NCBI RefSeq assembly: GCF_030463535.1
Contig: NC_132878.1
Span: 87,368,355-87,432,354 of the forward strand
Source of the DNA: Salminus brasiliensis
Taxonomy: Eukaryota > Chordata > Actinopteri > Characiformes > Bryconidae
Direction of reading: 5' to 3'
Length of the DNA stretch: 64,000 nucleotides
Below, one piece after another: positions 45,183-63,654 of this stretch (position 1 is the first letter of the stretch; each line of letters begins with the position of its first letter). The position numbers were made by a program, and so were the translations under genes. The notes under the pieces were generated by a model. The model ran no database searches. It was not told the origin of the DNA and saw only the letters and a list, made by a program, of their open reading frames with translations.

Positions 45183-46709
45183 ATGGGCAAATCAGGTAAG
45201 AGATCTGCTTCAGTGTGGCTGGAGGTGGTGGTGGTGGTGGTGGTTCATGTAGCCTAATGTTAGATGGACATGTCCGACCACCTCTCTTGCAGCTGCTGTC
45301 TTATTTTATAAGCCAGCTGCCTGCTTGCCTTGCTCTGTTCTGGTTGTGTGTGTGTATGCATGCATGTGTGTGTGTGTGTGAGAGAGAATGAGAGTGAGGC
45401 TTTCAATCCTTGCATTGTTTCAGAGTCTAGTATGATGTAGTTGGATTTATCAGTAGGCCTCTGCAATACTCACAAGTGTGGTACCAGTGATGCATTGTTC
45501 ATTTTTGAGGGCTTCAGATGGACTTCAGATGTGAACTCCATTGTTTGAAACGCTTGAGAAATTGAGAGAACTTGCAATGAGATTATAAAAGCCTGCGAGG
45601 ATATGCATAGCATTAGCCTTTCCATGTGTTTAGTTGGATGTGTTAGTAGCCAAGTTGTGTACAACTGTAGAATTTGTGTCTATGAGTGTATAAAAGAGCT
45701 TCATTTAAAAAGTCCCCACACCCAAGTCATGCATCACACTGTGAACGAAGGTCATATTGATGTACTGTGGTGTGGTGTGGTGTGGTGTGCTTTCCTAGCC
45801 AGGGAATTAAACCTTCGTTACCTGCCATGTTTAGAGTTCTTGGGCAAGACTCTTAATGCTACAATGCTACAATGCATCTAGTCTACCTAAAGCTTCAAGT
45901 AGAAGCTCACCAGACATTGGACTGTAGTATTGCCTCATGGTGAATAATGCTGCTCCCAGTTGTGTTGTGTAAGCTGGAACTTAGTCACTTAGAAATTCAC
46001 AAGTGATTCGTCTTCGTCTGTTGATAAAGTCTTTTTTTGCGTGTGCTGGAGGTTTCCTTCTGTGCTGATCTGTGATACTATGGTTTGAAAAGCACTGCTC
46101 ACATCTGAGCTTATATACTGTAGTACAGAAGGTTTGGTCAGCATTTAAAAAACCTCACTGTCTGACCAAAAGCAAAACTTTATGGCTACTTATATATTAT
46201 ATTATCGTTTTATATTATGACCAGCTACCTAATGGTGGGAATAACCGCCCTTGGCTCAGATGACACCAGACTGAGACATTGTGATATGGACTGACTGTAT
46301 GAAGTGATGAAATAGAGGTTAACTGGTCAGCTGTGGCACATTGGTTGCTCTGTACCACTCTTCTGGCATCAATGACCCGTGGGGCACCACTGTTATCTCG
46401 TTGGGTGGCACCCCATGTGGAAGAAGTCCTTCCTTGCTATGCCTTCACTACGGCAGCTCTAGAACATCCCACAAAGTTAATGGTTTCCGAGGTGCTACCA
46501 CTGGCCACTCAGTACCCTATTATCATGTCCTTTTGGACATCAGCCAAATCATGTCCTTTGCCTATTACACTTTGCATTACATTTTGCACTCTGCCACAAC
46601 TGACTGGTGTGCTTGCTTATTTATACATTTAGCAAACCCTGTCACGTGGCATCTGTGAGGTCCCAGGCCGAGATCATTCCAAACCGGGGGTGCTCATATT
46701 CTGATATGA

Positions 46710-46802
<93 letters not shown>

Positions 46803-49800
46803 GACCATAACATGCCGTTTCACCACGCCAGCCAAATGACATTTCTTTATTTTCTTAATTTTCTTCTACAGAAGACACACATCGCAATATATACATCATT
46901 GCTTTTTTTTTTTTGCATAATTATGCAGTATAATAATGCAGTATAAACGTATGGCACATTTAATAAATGACTTTTTTTTTCCAATATGTGAAATTCATAT
47001 ATACAAACCGTGCTCTAAAACATGCAGAAAATACCACCTTTTATTTGCTATCTTTATAGGGTTTGTTAGCCATCATTTAACCATCACCAACAGTGGTGTC
47101 CGGTTGAAATGACATGTACACCACAGTTTTTATAGGACTGTGCAGGATTGTGCAGGACTTCCATGTTTAAGACATGAATTGTGGATGTTTGGCGTGTTAG
47201 TTTCTGATCTTCTACAGCTCTGTTCCTCATTCTTAACATATATAACATATGTCTTCATTTGCGATTCCTACTATATAGTGTCCTACTGGTTATTTCAAAC
47301 CTGGTAAAGAACTAAAATAACTAATATTTTTAACACATTTATCTGCAACCAAATTGGCTTTATATAATGAAAAACTATATATCCAAACCCCACAGCTTAC
47401 TGTCAGTGGTTTTGAATTTCTTTCTTTCTTTCTCACTGTCTCCCTTTCCAGCCTCCAGGCTGTTTTGTGAGGAGGTGCTGAAGAGTCACAATGACTACAG
47501 AAAAAAGCACCAGGCTCCCCCACTGAAGCTCAGCAAGAAGCTGTGCACAGAGGCAGCAAGGTGAGGCTGGTTCCTCTGCACTGTCCCTCTCCCCAGCCAT
47601 CTTCTGCATGCCTGTCATTCTACACTCATAAAAGTGAAAATTCTTGGCTGGGAAGAACCATGAATGGATGAACCATGTTTTTTTTTAAATGTAAAAAGGT
47701 TTGTGTGTTGTTTACTACGAGACATTAAAGAACTATCTATTGAAGGGTTCTAGGAAGACTACAAGTGGTTCTTCTTTTAACAACCTTTTTTGGCACCTTT
47801 AATGTTTAGGATTGCAATGCTTTGGGTGGTTCTGAGCTTCTTTTCAATGCAACATTTCTATTGACATGTATAGAATTAAACATATTGGGCCGTCCTCGCA
47901 CCACACGCTCGCCCCCAACAGAAATAAACACAAAAACGTATAGATATATACATATAAAATACTGTGCAAAAAGTTTGACTCCTAAGTCCATTAATAAACA
48001 ATAATATTCTTGGCCACAAAGTTCCTGTAAAAACACTAGAATCAAATGCAAGTGCTTAATATCTTGTAATCTTTGCTCCTGCTGTGTGTGTTGTGTGTAT
48101 TGTAGATATGCAGAAAGTCTGGCCAGCACCAGGATCCTAAAGCACAGTGTTGAGTCGAGCAGAGGAAGCTGTGGAGAAAATCTAGCCTGGGCATCTTACG
48201 ACCAACCCGGTAGGATCTTGCTCTGTTGAGAACATTCTGAGAACATGGTAAAAACTCCCCTCCCTGCTCTCAACAGCTGGGACTGATTTTGTAGTGACCG
48301 TCTCCATGATAGCTTTGTAAGCCGGTGACTAAATGGAATGGAATGTCTGGCCGGTCCAAGGAGATTTATAAAGTGTCACATACTTATGCATTATGGGTCA
48401 TATAGAGTTTACCTTGACAGAAAAGCCCATTTCATGCCTAAGAATCTGTGATTCCTCACTGGATTTGCTGAAGGGTGTTGCTGCTCAACTGTCTGGCCAA
48501 TTGTCCCACCAAAAGAACAGCTGGCTGCCTAGTTTAGGATGATGCTTTAGAGACACTTTCTGAACCTTGATGGGTAAAATGTCATTAAAGGTTGTTTTTT
48601 TTCGTTTCAAATTCTTCATACTCTTGAAATCCAATTATCTTGAGGTCTTATTCTGCTAAAAATGACCAAATGTTGAAAGACTGGATGGAGATGGCCTCCC
48701 TGCAAGTCCTGCAACTTAATTTTAAAGGAAAATTCCAGCGTTTTCCAATGCCAAGAAAAACAACTGGGATAATCGTCTGACACATATTGTTGATTACCAC
48801 GGGCAATGATTAGGGCTATTTTCCCCACATTTAGAAAAGAACTGACAGATCCAGAACTCACTTAAGAGAGGTCGTTCTTGAATTTCTTGAATAAGCATTT
48901 GAAATATGAGAATATAAATATGTACAATGTGAAACTCAAACCTACACTCTATACAAAGGATGTTAGCAAGTGTCAGTAATATTTTTTCCCTCTACAACCC
49001 AGAACATTACTTGTATTTGGATGGACTAAATATTATATCACAGTACTTAAAGACAAACTGCTATTCAAATACAGGCCCATACTAAGTACCATGATATTTT
49101 TTGTCAGATTTGCTGCACTACACACTGCATCCAATTAAACGGGACTAATTATGCTACTTGTAATAAAATATGCAGTTGGTCAGTGTCCTTTAGGCACAGA
49201 CTGCATCCACAAAGTATACAGTGTATCACAATAAGAACATATCATAATATGCTAAAATATTGTCATAATGCCCACCTTTTATAGTATAGTATACCTTTCA
49301 CCAGCAATGATGGAACTCATAATGGGTGTAAAATAGGTTTCACAATGTAGACATAAATGCGATGTTCAATAAAGCTGTTGGGAATCATGCTGATATGAGA
49401 AGCAATAAATGGACATCATGATCACTGTTCACTACTATGCAAAATAATACAATACTAATAGCTACAGTATCATTATTGCAAGCATAATTCGGTGCGTTTG
49501 TTCCTAAAACAGTCAGCTGTCAGGAATGAGACTGACAGGAGGTTGTCAGACAGGGGTTACTACAGAGTAATCAAATATTACAAGTCACAGAAACTTGGTC
49601 GGTCATGTCATTCTCTTTCCTGTTAATGTGTCGGCTTCTGTTCACGGATTGGTCTTCCTGAAGATTTTTGGGGAACTGTACTAATTATCCAGCAAGTCAA
49701 CCTTACCAGTATGTAGTCTAGCTTGTGTTCATACTGGACTCTTTCCTTTCCCCATTTAAATTCTTTAAACACATAAGCGTCTTTATTTTCACACTCTGTC

Positions 49801-51892
49801 CAGATTTCTTGAATCCATGTATGATCAGCCAAGAGCCTATGCAAATTATACCTACACCACTATGTTGCAAATTCTTTCATCTGGAATTTTTTGAATTAGG
49901 CTATAGAAATTCACAGCTTTATTTGCAAATACTTTTAACTGGAAAACTCTACAGAAATGTGAGTTTTGCACAAAGATTTACTGGCAGAATCCAGCAACTG
50001 CCCAGTTGTTTCTACTGTAAGGGTGTTTTGAGAGTGTTTCTTTTTTTAGTGCAGGGAGCTGCACTGTAATTATTGACCATTATAATTCATGGTATGCTGC
50101 AGATGCAGCGGCCTAGAGTTTGGGTTAAAGTATTCCTTTAATGCCTTTAGTGTTTGCTGTGGAGATTCCATGTCTGTGGGATTGCACTTGTGTTTTGGTC
50201 AGTAAGACAAAGAGAACTGGCAAATTTGCACAAGCAAACAGGAAAACATCATCCTTAATTTTCTGAAATTCTGGTACGATATGAAAAATGAAGAAACGCT
50301 AATTCCATTTAATACAAAACGTTTTGAAAATAATAACAGCCTTTTTATTTTGCTGGTGGTATTAATTATAATATAGCATGCCACCGCTTGTGAGGCATTG
50401 AGTAATGCATTCCACTCCCCGCTGACACTCCCCACTGACGCCCACCCCCTACCGAACTGTGTATAAGGTGTTAAATCTGTCTTGTCTGTCGGCTTACTCT
50501 TGTTATTAATCCCAATGTGTTTCCATTTGTTGATTTGACTGTTATTTTAGTAAAAGTATGTGTGTCTATTGTCCCCTAGTCCCTCAATCAATACTGTAAC
50601 AGTGTCTTTTCTCCTGCAGTGTCTTGTCTTTTTTTTCTCTTTCTGACATCATTTTGGGGAAGTGATCTCAACCCAGTCACCGTGGACCCTGTAACATTTT
50701 TGTGAATGCTTGTCACTTTTCCGTCTTCACAAAGGGCACCTGTTCCTGAGAATGAGTCATTTGTTATATCTTCGGATCATTGACTCTATAACTGCTATTA
50801 CTTCCACAGAGTGTGTTCAGGTTTATATTTTACAGACTTGGCAACAAGCCATTTTCATTGAATTTGTTCAGGTTACGAGGGCCGTGGGATCCATCATTGT
50901 AAGAGCAGAGCTTCAAGCAGTTCTGCGCTTTGGAAACGCATTATGAATCTGACTTTTTCAGGCTTTTTTCTTAAAAAATAATTCTATAAGATATCGATTA
51001 ATGAATCCCATTTGTCCTGAAGCAGTCACACCAGTGAAGCTGCTCTGACGCCCTAACAGACTTACAACCTCACACTTCATTGCTTTTTCAGACACAAGGC
51101 CATCAGGCCATATCACTTCTGTTATTCACTGTCTGTTCTTGTTGTCATTGTGTGTCTGTGTGCGCTCACAGGTAAAGACGTGTCCGACCGCTGGTATAAT
51201 GAGGTGAATCAGTACAACTTTAACCAGCCTGGCTTCTCCTCTGGCACTGGTAAGCATGTTCTGGCCCTCAACCACAAATCCAGAAGATGGAAATTTAAGG
51301 AACACTGTTGAATTTCTTAACCTAATCTCTATCTGGCTCATCTGTATCATACATGCTGGACAGTAACTCTAACAGATATGTTTCCCTGTACCTCGAAACC
51401 CAGAGGCATTGACTTAAAATATGTAGTATAATAAACATCATAATCGAAGCCATTGGGCAGCTGCTAGACACAAATGCTGGAGTGCTTCTTTAATGTATGA
51501 ACCCTACTAGTGTAAAAAGCATGGATTTAGTCACAGGATGCTGTGTGAGAGAACTTGATGATTAATCACATCAGCATAAGATCAGAATTCCCTGAAGTTC
51601 AACCTCACCCTGGATGTTCCCTCAAAAGTTGAAGGATGAGCAATGAGCAAGCTCTCCCAGCATACCACACCCCCCCCCCCCCCCAACCCCAAAGTGGGGT
51701 AATATCCCCCTGACCATTTTCCTTTCGCTCATCCCTTGCTTACTTTGATGTCACAGGGTCAGAAAAATAGGACTGGAAGAAGACCATGTGAGGAATTTTG
51801 TCCATTCCTTTCCACCTCCTCTCTCCACACATAAATATTTAGCTTTGTAGTCACACAGCTATCATGAGGTTTATATTAGTGAGACACACACA

Positions 51893-51937
<45 letters not shown>

Positions 51938-53805
51938 TTGAGACGGTCAAGACATCCTAATGTTCTCTTAAGCACACACACGATAATCCCAAGGGACTCC
52001 TCAGTGGTGCAGCTGTCTAAGAGTTGGAGATTGGGAGTTTGGTGCCACCATAGCTGGAAATTAGCAGGGGTGTAGCAGGCGTTTTAAAAGTGTAGGAGAT
52101 GCTGTTAGTACATAGCCCCCCCACAATGCCTTTGAAGGTCAGAGAGTGTGAAACTGGCCTTGTTGTGTTTGGGTGGGTAGGATTACTCTCCCTCCCGCCC
52201 ATCCATCCTGCAGCACAATGCTAGCAAATTCTTGTGTCTGTTAGCCGAGATAACAGAAGTGTCGGTTAGCCTTCTCCTCCAATGATGCAGCATTTTCGAC
52301 AGATGTGCATGCTTACCCTCAGCTTGTCTTCCGACTGGGACAGATCAGCTCAGAAAATGTGTGGTCATTTCCATAGCTAGAACAACATAGCCCAGGTCAC
52401 TGTACCTATCTACACTATATATTCAAATGTTTGTGGACACCCCTTAAAATTAATGCACTCCGCTACTAAGTTGCACCCATTACTGACACAGATGTGCAAA
52501 TGCGTGCACACGCACACAGCTTGTCTAGTCCTTGAAGCGAAGTACTACCAATAGAACAGGGCTCTCTGTAGCAGAGAAACATGAACCTATTGGCACCATG
52601 CCTAATGCCAGGTGTGGGCTAGAGGGGTATAAAGCCCCCCACAATTGAGCCGTGGAGCAGTGGAAGAACTGCGTTCTCTGGAATGATGGTGCTCCATCCA
52701 ATTTTTTTGGGATGATTTGGGAATTTGGGGTGGGGTGGTGATCATCTGTCCTCATTAACACTGAATGCAATCAAATCCTCACAGCAATGCTCCAAAATCT
52801 AGTTGTAGAAAGCCTTCCCTGGATAGTAGAGACAGTTACTCCTTCACAAGATAAACCCTTTTCCCCTTGATTTTGGGAGAAACAATGTACAGGCAGTTGT
52901 CCCAATACTTTTGTCCATGTGATGTATCTATAAATAGCCTTAGCAAGGGTGGATGACTGTATGCGTTAGGAGTCTTGCCCCAGGACTGTTTCTAAGGCCT
53001 TCCAAAGTTGAATGTTACTTAGGGTCAGCACATGTCCATGTCCACATGTTCTCATTAAAAGGTTCCTTTGGGAACCCAAAGGGGTTCTTTGGCAACACTT
53101 TACCGAAGGGCAGCATTCATGAGGCTGTATGGCAACTTACAAAGTAACTTAGATTTTGGAGGTAAACCATTCCCTAACTCCTCCTCCTCAGCCCTATATA
53201 TGCCCTTCATTCTCATTTCACCTTGGTGGGGAACAACATTGCACTCACATCCACCCCATCTCCTCCCTAATTTTACACAACTTACCTCAGGCACAGGGGG
53301 CTCGGCCTCATGCACCCGCCACCAACCCACAACTTCAGCCTAGAGTTCACCTCCCCATTCCAGCTCCACAGACATGGTCCATTTTGGCAAAACCTTTATT
53401 TGCAGAGTCTCACTTGTCATAAAGGCTGCTTTTATCAATTCTTATGTCATTTCATTGATGACCCTGAACTGACCCTTGTTGGAATAAGCCTTTATAAATG
53501 TAGGTTTACATCATTAATCGTGTAGTCGCCATGCTGCCCTATGAACCCTGCTCTTATTTATTTTGTGCGCACTAGTTGCTAGCTAACTAGCTTGCTAAAT
53601 GTGTGCGGTTAAAAAAGACTAAGTAGGAGTCTTCTCTGATCCAGGTCACTTCACTGCGATGGTGTGGAAGAGCTCGAAGAAGCTGGGTGTCGGTAAAGCC
53701 GTGGCATCGGATGGTTCTACCTTTGTGGTGGCTCGCTACTTTCCTGCTGGAAACATCACCAATCAGGGCCACTTCCAAGCTAATGTCCTGCCCCCTAAAA
53801 GCTGA
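45183..53805 (+). CDS. glipr2: GLIPR2 / GAPR-1, Golgi-associated CAP-domain protein
   Basis: Five coding exons: 45183-45195, 47452-47560, 48106-48209, 51172-51249 and 53645-53805. They total 465 nt = 154 aa plus stop, exactly the length of human GLIPR2. The start MGKSA gives the N-myristoylation glycine. Conserved CAP signatures are in order: [80 protein letters not shown], and [10 protein letters not shown] (given in pieces). GAPR-1 binds the cytosolic face of Golgi membranes through the myristate and interacts with caveolin-1 and Beclin-1, restraining autophagy (established for mammals). All junctions are GT-AG. AATAAA at 54314-54319 may end the transcript. Introns hold microsatellites and repeats only. 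Confidence 0.97.
46710..46798. repeat. (TA)n microsatellite in glipr2 intron 1
   Basis: About 44 uninterrupted TA units between GACCA and GAAATGACCATA; the longest TA run in the window. Open frames through it on both strands (tyrosine/isoleucine) are artefacts. Confidence 0.95.
47615..47810. repeat. Fish 'AAAGAACC/GGTTCTT' interspersed element in glipr2 intron 2
   Basis: Words such as AAGAACCATGAATGGATGAA, GGGTTCTAGGAAGACTAC and GTGGTTCTTC recur as GGTTCC and AAAGAACC words at 53.05 and 54.54-54.87 kb. Typical of a small non-autonomous DNA transposon family in fish genomes; class inferred only. Confidence 0.45.
51665..51690. repeat. Poly(C) tract
   Basis: About 18 C residues in glipr2 intron 4. 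Confidence 0.75.
51885..51936. repeat. (CA)n microsatellite
   Basis: About 25 CA units, interrupted once near 51900, in glipr2 intron 4. Confidence 0.9.
52415..52925. mobile_element. Non-autonomous DNA-transposon-like repeat (copy 1)
   Basis: Opens ACTATATATTCAAATGTTTG TGGACACCCC and closes CCCAATACTTTTGTCCATGT. The body (ATTGGCACCATGCCTAATGCC) is shared with 63655-64000, and end fragments appear at 55485-55640, 59275-59310 and 60700-60900. No coding capacity. In the last intron of glipr2. Confidence 0.65.
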
Positions 53806-53819
53806 CCCCAGAAGGCAAC

Positions 53820-55440
53820 ATGAACCAGAGGCTAGATGACATGGGGAGTTGGACACACGTCCGAGAACGGCTAATGGGAGCCCTAGAGGGCCAAACAATA
53901 TCACACTGACCGTGCTATGCAGTATTTGAATGACCTTAACGTGTTAAACTTACTTGAATACTAAAAGCTTAGCTCATGTTCACAAAGATCGGCAGTATGC
54001 TGTCATGCAGATCTGCTGACCAGCATTTGATGTGACAAATTGGTCTGCAAGTGAAATATCTGTAGTACTTTAATCAACCGCTCAGTGTTCCTGATCTTTG
54101 TGAACATGGGCGTTATGTATGTTATTGGAACATTTTAAGAACTTGAACTTTGACTGATTGAGTTCATGATATTCCTAATGGAGATGTGCCTTTATATTTT
54201 TATATTCATATGGTAAGAAAACGCCCATCTAGAATCACCGCTAAGGTGTGATGCAAGCCAATAGGAAGCCCAGGAATCTTTATTTGGGTCATTAATTACA
54301 AAATACTAAACAAAATAAAGGTGCTTCATTAGAGTGGTCCTTTGAGCGGTGCCATAAAACAGGGCTGCTCAATCTTCTCCACAAAGGGCCAGAGTGGTGA
54401 AGGTTTCATTCCAGCCAAGCAGAAGCAAATGTGGCTGGCTAATTCATCAAACAAGTGGGACCTGGTGTGCTGCTGGAACTCGCAGCCACACCAACCATTT
54501 GCGTATACGATTGGACATCACTGCCTTAGAAGAACCACTTTATGTTCCATAAAGAACAATACTTGTAATAGAGAAAAACCTTGAAATTGGTACTTTTTAA
54601 AGAACCTTTATATCAAGTGTTTTTAGACCTTGGAACCAATAGTGGTTCTTCTATAGCAGAGTTCTTCAAATCTGGACCTTGAATCCAGTTTCCAGTCCTG
54701 GACTTTGTCATCCTCGGGAGGTGTGACATTACGTGGCCAATATTTTACATTTACCGTTCCCTTAACTTCCAGTATGCACAGAATCCAGGACTGGAAACTA
54801 AATTCTGGAAGATCCAGATTTGAAGACCTGAGACCTGAGTTCTGTGGCATCATTTAAAGAACCACTAGAAGCACCTTTTATTTTTGCGAGCAAACCTTAT
54901 AGAATGGAATGTCAGCATATACAGTTTTCCACTTCCTCCAAATGTAGCCGAACAGCCAGGGCATGTTTGGTGTCTGAATGTTGCTGCTTTTATTTTACAC
55001 TGAAGCTACAAGTCAGTAGTTAGCCAAATATTTCCTGTAAAAAAACTTATTTCTACCTGCTCAAACTACATCCAAGGTTTCTGTAAGGTTGCAGACTATC
55101 TGTAGCTCCTTTTTTCCTTTTTTTAAGCTTTTTTTTTGTTTGCTAGCAATGCTACATTTCAACCCAAAAAACATCTTGGCTGATTGACTAAATCTGGGTC
55201 AGGTGGAAAATGCTGAACTGTGCTTTACTGTGGATGTCTTTGGTTGGGGTGACTTTCAACACTAAAGGTTTGGAAGTTTCCATTAGCTTCCTTATTCATT
55301 AATAATCCATCATATGTTCTAAATGTTCAGTAAATGCTCTTCATAGGCTGACTGCAAGTCATATCTTGCACAGAAATATCATATTATTTCAACTTCTTGT
55401 GTATTATGTATTAAACTTGCAACTGTTTTGAAATCACTGT
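53820..55440. other. glipr2 3' UTR and following spacer
   Basis: AATAAA at 54314-54319 is a likely end. A small inverted pair around 54660-54840 (AATCTGGACCTTGAATCCAG against CTGGAAGATCCAGATTTGAA) could form a hairpin and belongs to a GTTCTT-type repeat. No gene seen. Confidence 0.45.
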
Positions 55441-55459
55441 ATATGGTAGATTTGTATTT

Positions 55460-55482
55460 ACACACACACACACACACACACT
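55460..55482. repeat. (CA)n microsatellite
   Basis: About 11 CA units, directly followed by ACTATATGGACAAAAGTATCC, an end fragment of the 52.4-kb repeat family. Confidence 0.85.
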
Positions 55483-55677
55483 ATATGGACAAAAGTATCC
55501 TGCTCATTTGTTGTTTCTTCGGAAATCAGAAATAATGGAGTGTGTCCTGGTTCTTTTGGAGTAACTGTCACTACTGTCCAGGGAAGACCTTCTACTAGAT
55601 TTTGAAGCATTGCTCACCACCCCACCAAATTCCCTAATTCATCCCAGAAATAATATATATAAAATAATGCTAGCATA

Positions 55678-55693
55678 AAAAATAAATAAATAA

Positions 55694-55759
<66 letters not shown>
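55678..55759. repeat. (AAAT)n then (TA)n microsatellite
   Basis: AAATAAATAAATAAATAAAT runs into about 30 TA units. Confidence 0.9.
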
Positions 55760-57000
55760 CTGTAAGAAACCGGCATATGGGTCTGCTTTAATTAGATATA
55801 CAAACATACAGAATACAGACACACATTTTCCAGCCTTGTTGGATTTTCACTCTCCCCTGATGTTGTTAAAACAGAACAGATGTTTTTTTTTTTTATCGGT
55901 CTTCCATCAGTAAAGGTAAACCTGACTGTGTTTTTATAACCTTGGTTAAAGGTACTATGAAGCTGTGCCACTTTATGACAGTAGGTGGCACTAACTAAGA
56001 CGCTTCAACTCATGAGGTTCTGAGGTGAGTTTTATCATGCTGGATGCAATATGCTCTAGCACAGTGGTCTCCACCCCTGCAGCACCTGCAGACTTTAGAT
56101 CCATCCCTAATCCACCCCACCTGATCCAACGTCAGGGGGATTCTCAATACAAAGTAGGCCAAGTCCAGACTGGTGTACTTGGTAGAACTGACTTGCAAAT
56201 ACAATCTCCGGAGGATGGGAGAAGGCTGTACAGTGATTTTGCATTCGGAACAGGAGTGAGATGCATTCTGGGATATTTTGCTGTGCCAAGTCATGCCCTG
56301 ATGCATCCTCAACATCACAGGCAGAACAAGAACACGTCCTGAATTTGGCAATGGAGCAGTACTTGGGCTGCAACTGACAACGTTTCAGAGTACAGAGAAG
56401 AACGCAGATTAAGAACTGACCCCTGATTGGCTGAATGTGGTGTGTTGGATTTGGGTTGGAGCTGAAATCTGTGATTGGCTCATTTCTGCTTTTGAAGCAG
56501 ATTTGCTTCTGCAAAACATTTCACACTTGCCAATTCTCTGATGAAGGGCATACGGTCAGTGTGGATGTTAAACGGTGTGGGCAGTGTGAAAATATGCCCA
56601 CTGCCAAGGTCATGACATTTGAACAGGCAAAATGGTATTTTCAGGGCAAGCCCCTGCGTAACAGCTCTAATTTGGGGAGGAGTTGCAGGTCATTTTAGTA
56701 GGAAGCTGACGCTGACCTGTCTCTCCAGATGTTTCCCATGGATTACTTGTTGCTTTTTGCAAGAAAAATGTGCTAAAAGATAATAAGAGGCAGTCCCTCC
56801 TGCTGCTTATCCAGTCTCATCCCCTAAAGTCCTCACAATACACAGATACAAGTTATTTTTATTGGCATCATAGAAAAAGCAAACCATCCTAATTCTCAAT
56901 AAACACGTGCCAAAATGAGCCTTGTTAGCCTTACAAAACCTTGCATTATAGCTCTCTGCCTTAAACTGACTAAAGAAAATATACAGCATGACATTACATA
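55760..57000. other. Intergenic spacer between glipr2 and nacad
   Basis: Several overlapping open frames on both strands at 56.0-56.7 kb, but none shows codon-like conservation, splice context or a recognisable protein. I see no supportable gene here. Confidence 0.45.
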
Positions 57001-57004
57001 AGAA

Positions 57005-57375
57005 CCACAGCCAGGTAAAGTAAATAACATTGCTGATCTGGTTCTAATGGCACCCGTCAATTAGTGCACATACTAGGCAGCAAGTGAACAGTCAGTTCCT
57101 GAAGTTGATGTGTTGGAAGCAGGAAAAATGGGCAGGCCTAAGAATCTGAGACACTTTAACAAGGGCCTAATTGTGATGGGTAGACGACTGGCTCAGAGCA
57201 TCTTCAGAACATCAGGCAGGTCTTGTGGAGTGTTCCCAGCATGCAGCAGTCAAGACCTATAAATATACAGATGGGCACCAAGTCTCAATAATGCTCATGG
57301 AGGTCCCCCCTCACAACTTACAGGAAGTAAAGGATCTGCTGCTATGAGGTAAAGGTGTCCAGGTCTTGTTGTATC
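57005..57375 (+). mobile_element. Tc1-like element fragment, 5' part
   Basis: Contains GTAAATAACATTGCTGATCT, GCAGCAAGTGAACAGTCAGT and AAGGGCCTAATTGTGATGGG, the last reading LIVMGRRLA as at a transposase N terminus. Shares AGCAAGTGAACAGTCAGTTC and CATCAGGCAGGTCTTG words with 58.9-59.03 kb. Frames are broken. Confidence 0.6.
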
Positions 57376-57428
57376 CATGCTTTGATAGGTCAGATCTGTT
57401 TTGGTGGGATGGTGGACCTACATAGCAT

Positions 57429-57430
<2 letters not shown>

Positions 57431-57460
<30 letters not shown>
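57431..57460. repeat. (GT)n microsatellite
   Basis: About 14 GT units. Confidence 0.9.
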
Positions 57461-57461
<1 letters not shown>

Positions 57462-58307
57462 ATCTATCAGCCATAACATTAAAACCACCCTAATATGCCT
57501 AATGTTGCCTATATTAATCTTTATAGTATGTCTCAGGCAACTGGCAGAGTCTCCATTTACCACCAATTTCAGTGATAACTTTCTGTAATGTAGCTCTTAG
57601 AAACACTTTGGATGTCTGATTTCGTTCACCACTAGTGTTAATAAATCTGATTTGGAAGTTTCACATTATCCAATCTTAATGACTTTGCTCATGTAGTGAT
57701 TTAATTATACAGAAAATGTGAAAACTCACTGCAAGTCCTCTTTAATAAAGCATTGACTAGATTAACCAGGTACTGGATGACAACTACAGTCATAATGAGC
57801 TTCCTTGAGGAACTTTAACTTTGGAACTTTAACAACTCATTGACATAAATACACTCATTACTTTTGGTATCAGTGAACTGTAGTTTACTTTGTTTATGTA
57901 CATTTCATTCACAATGTAGAATTTTGAGGATAGGCTAAAAATACAGCATGATCATTTGCTATAGCAAAAAAGGGTGGGATGTGCCACCCTATGTCCCCAT
58001 TAGAGCTGAGAGCAACTGTGTGTAGGCCTTTTATTCAATTTTATTTTATTATTTTATTTTCTTACAGTTTCATCTTGTGTGTAAAGCTGTAATGGCCGCC
58101 TTGGTCGGTGTTGTGTAATGTGTCTTAGATAGAAGCCGCATGGCTGACGCTACAAAGCAGCACATTTGCTTTGACTAAAGTGTGAAGAAATGTGGCTATA
58201 CGCGCCAAATCCAGCATATTCATCAGATTGTGTGTGGGTGATCACAGATTTATTTGGTTTGCAGTTAGGGGTAACTGAAACAACAGCTAGCTCTGGTTGG
58301 AACAGAG

Positions 58308-58313
58308 TTTATT
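58308..58313 (-). terminator. nacad: Polyadenylation signal of nacad
   Basis: TTTATT on + is AATAAA on -, about 100 bp after the nacad stop codon (58414-58416). Confidence 0.65.
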
Positions 58314-58413
58314 CAGCAGGTAAGGGGTATCGAAGGTACAGTGTAGCAGCATTACTGGAAAGGGTGATGGGTATGCCAGGGGGAGAAGCAGGGGGCAGGC
58401 AAGACCTCTTCTC

Positions 58414-63590
<5,177 letters not shown>

Positions 63591-63654
63591 CTGAAACACA
63601 ATACCAGATAGTCAAGGATTTCAGCAACGACCACACATTTGGTGAGCATATATA

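Noticed and set aside
49623-50946. Several 60-114-codon frames in glipr2 intron 3
   Set aside because: Random-looking composition, no recognisable motif, conflicting strands, and no support from splice sites.
53068-53525. Four overlapping frames on both strands
   Set aside because: All three + frames are open by chance in a C-rich, stop-poor intron stretch; none resembles a known protein and glipr2 exons flank the region.
56010-56698. Cluster of open frames 87-135 codons long
   Set aside because: Three frames overlap on opposite strands and no conserved domain, start context or poly(A) signal supports any of them; probably old repeat sequence.
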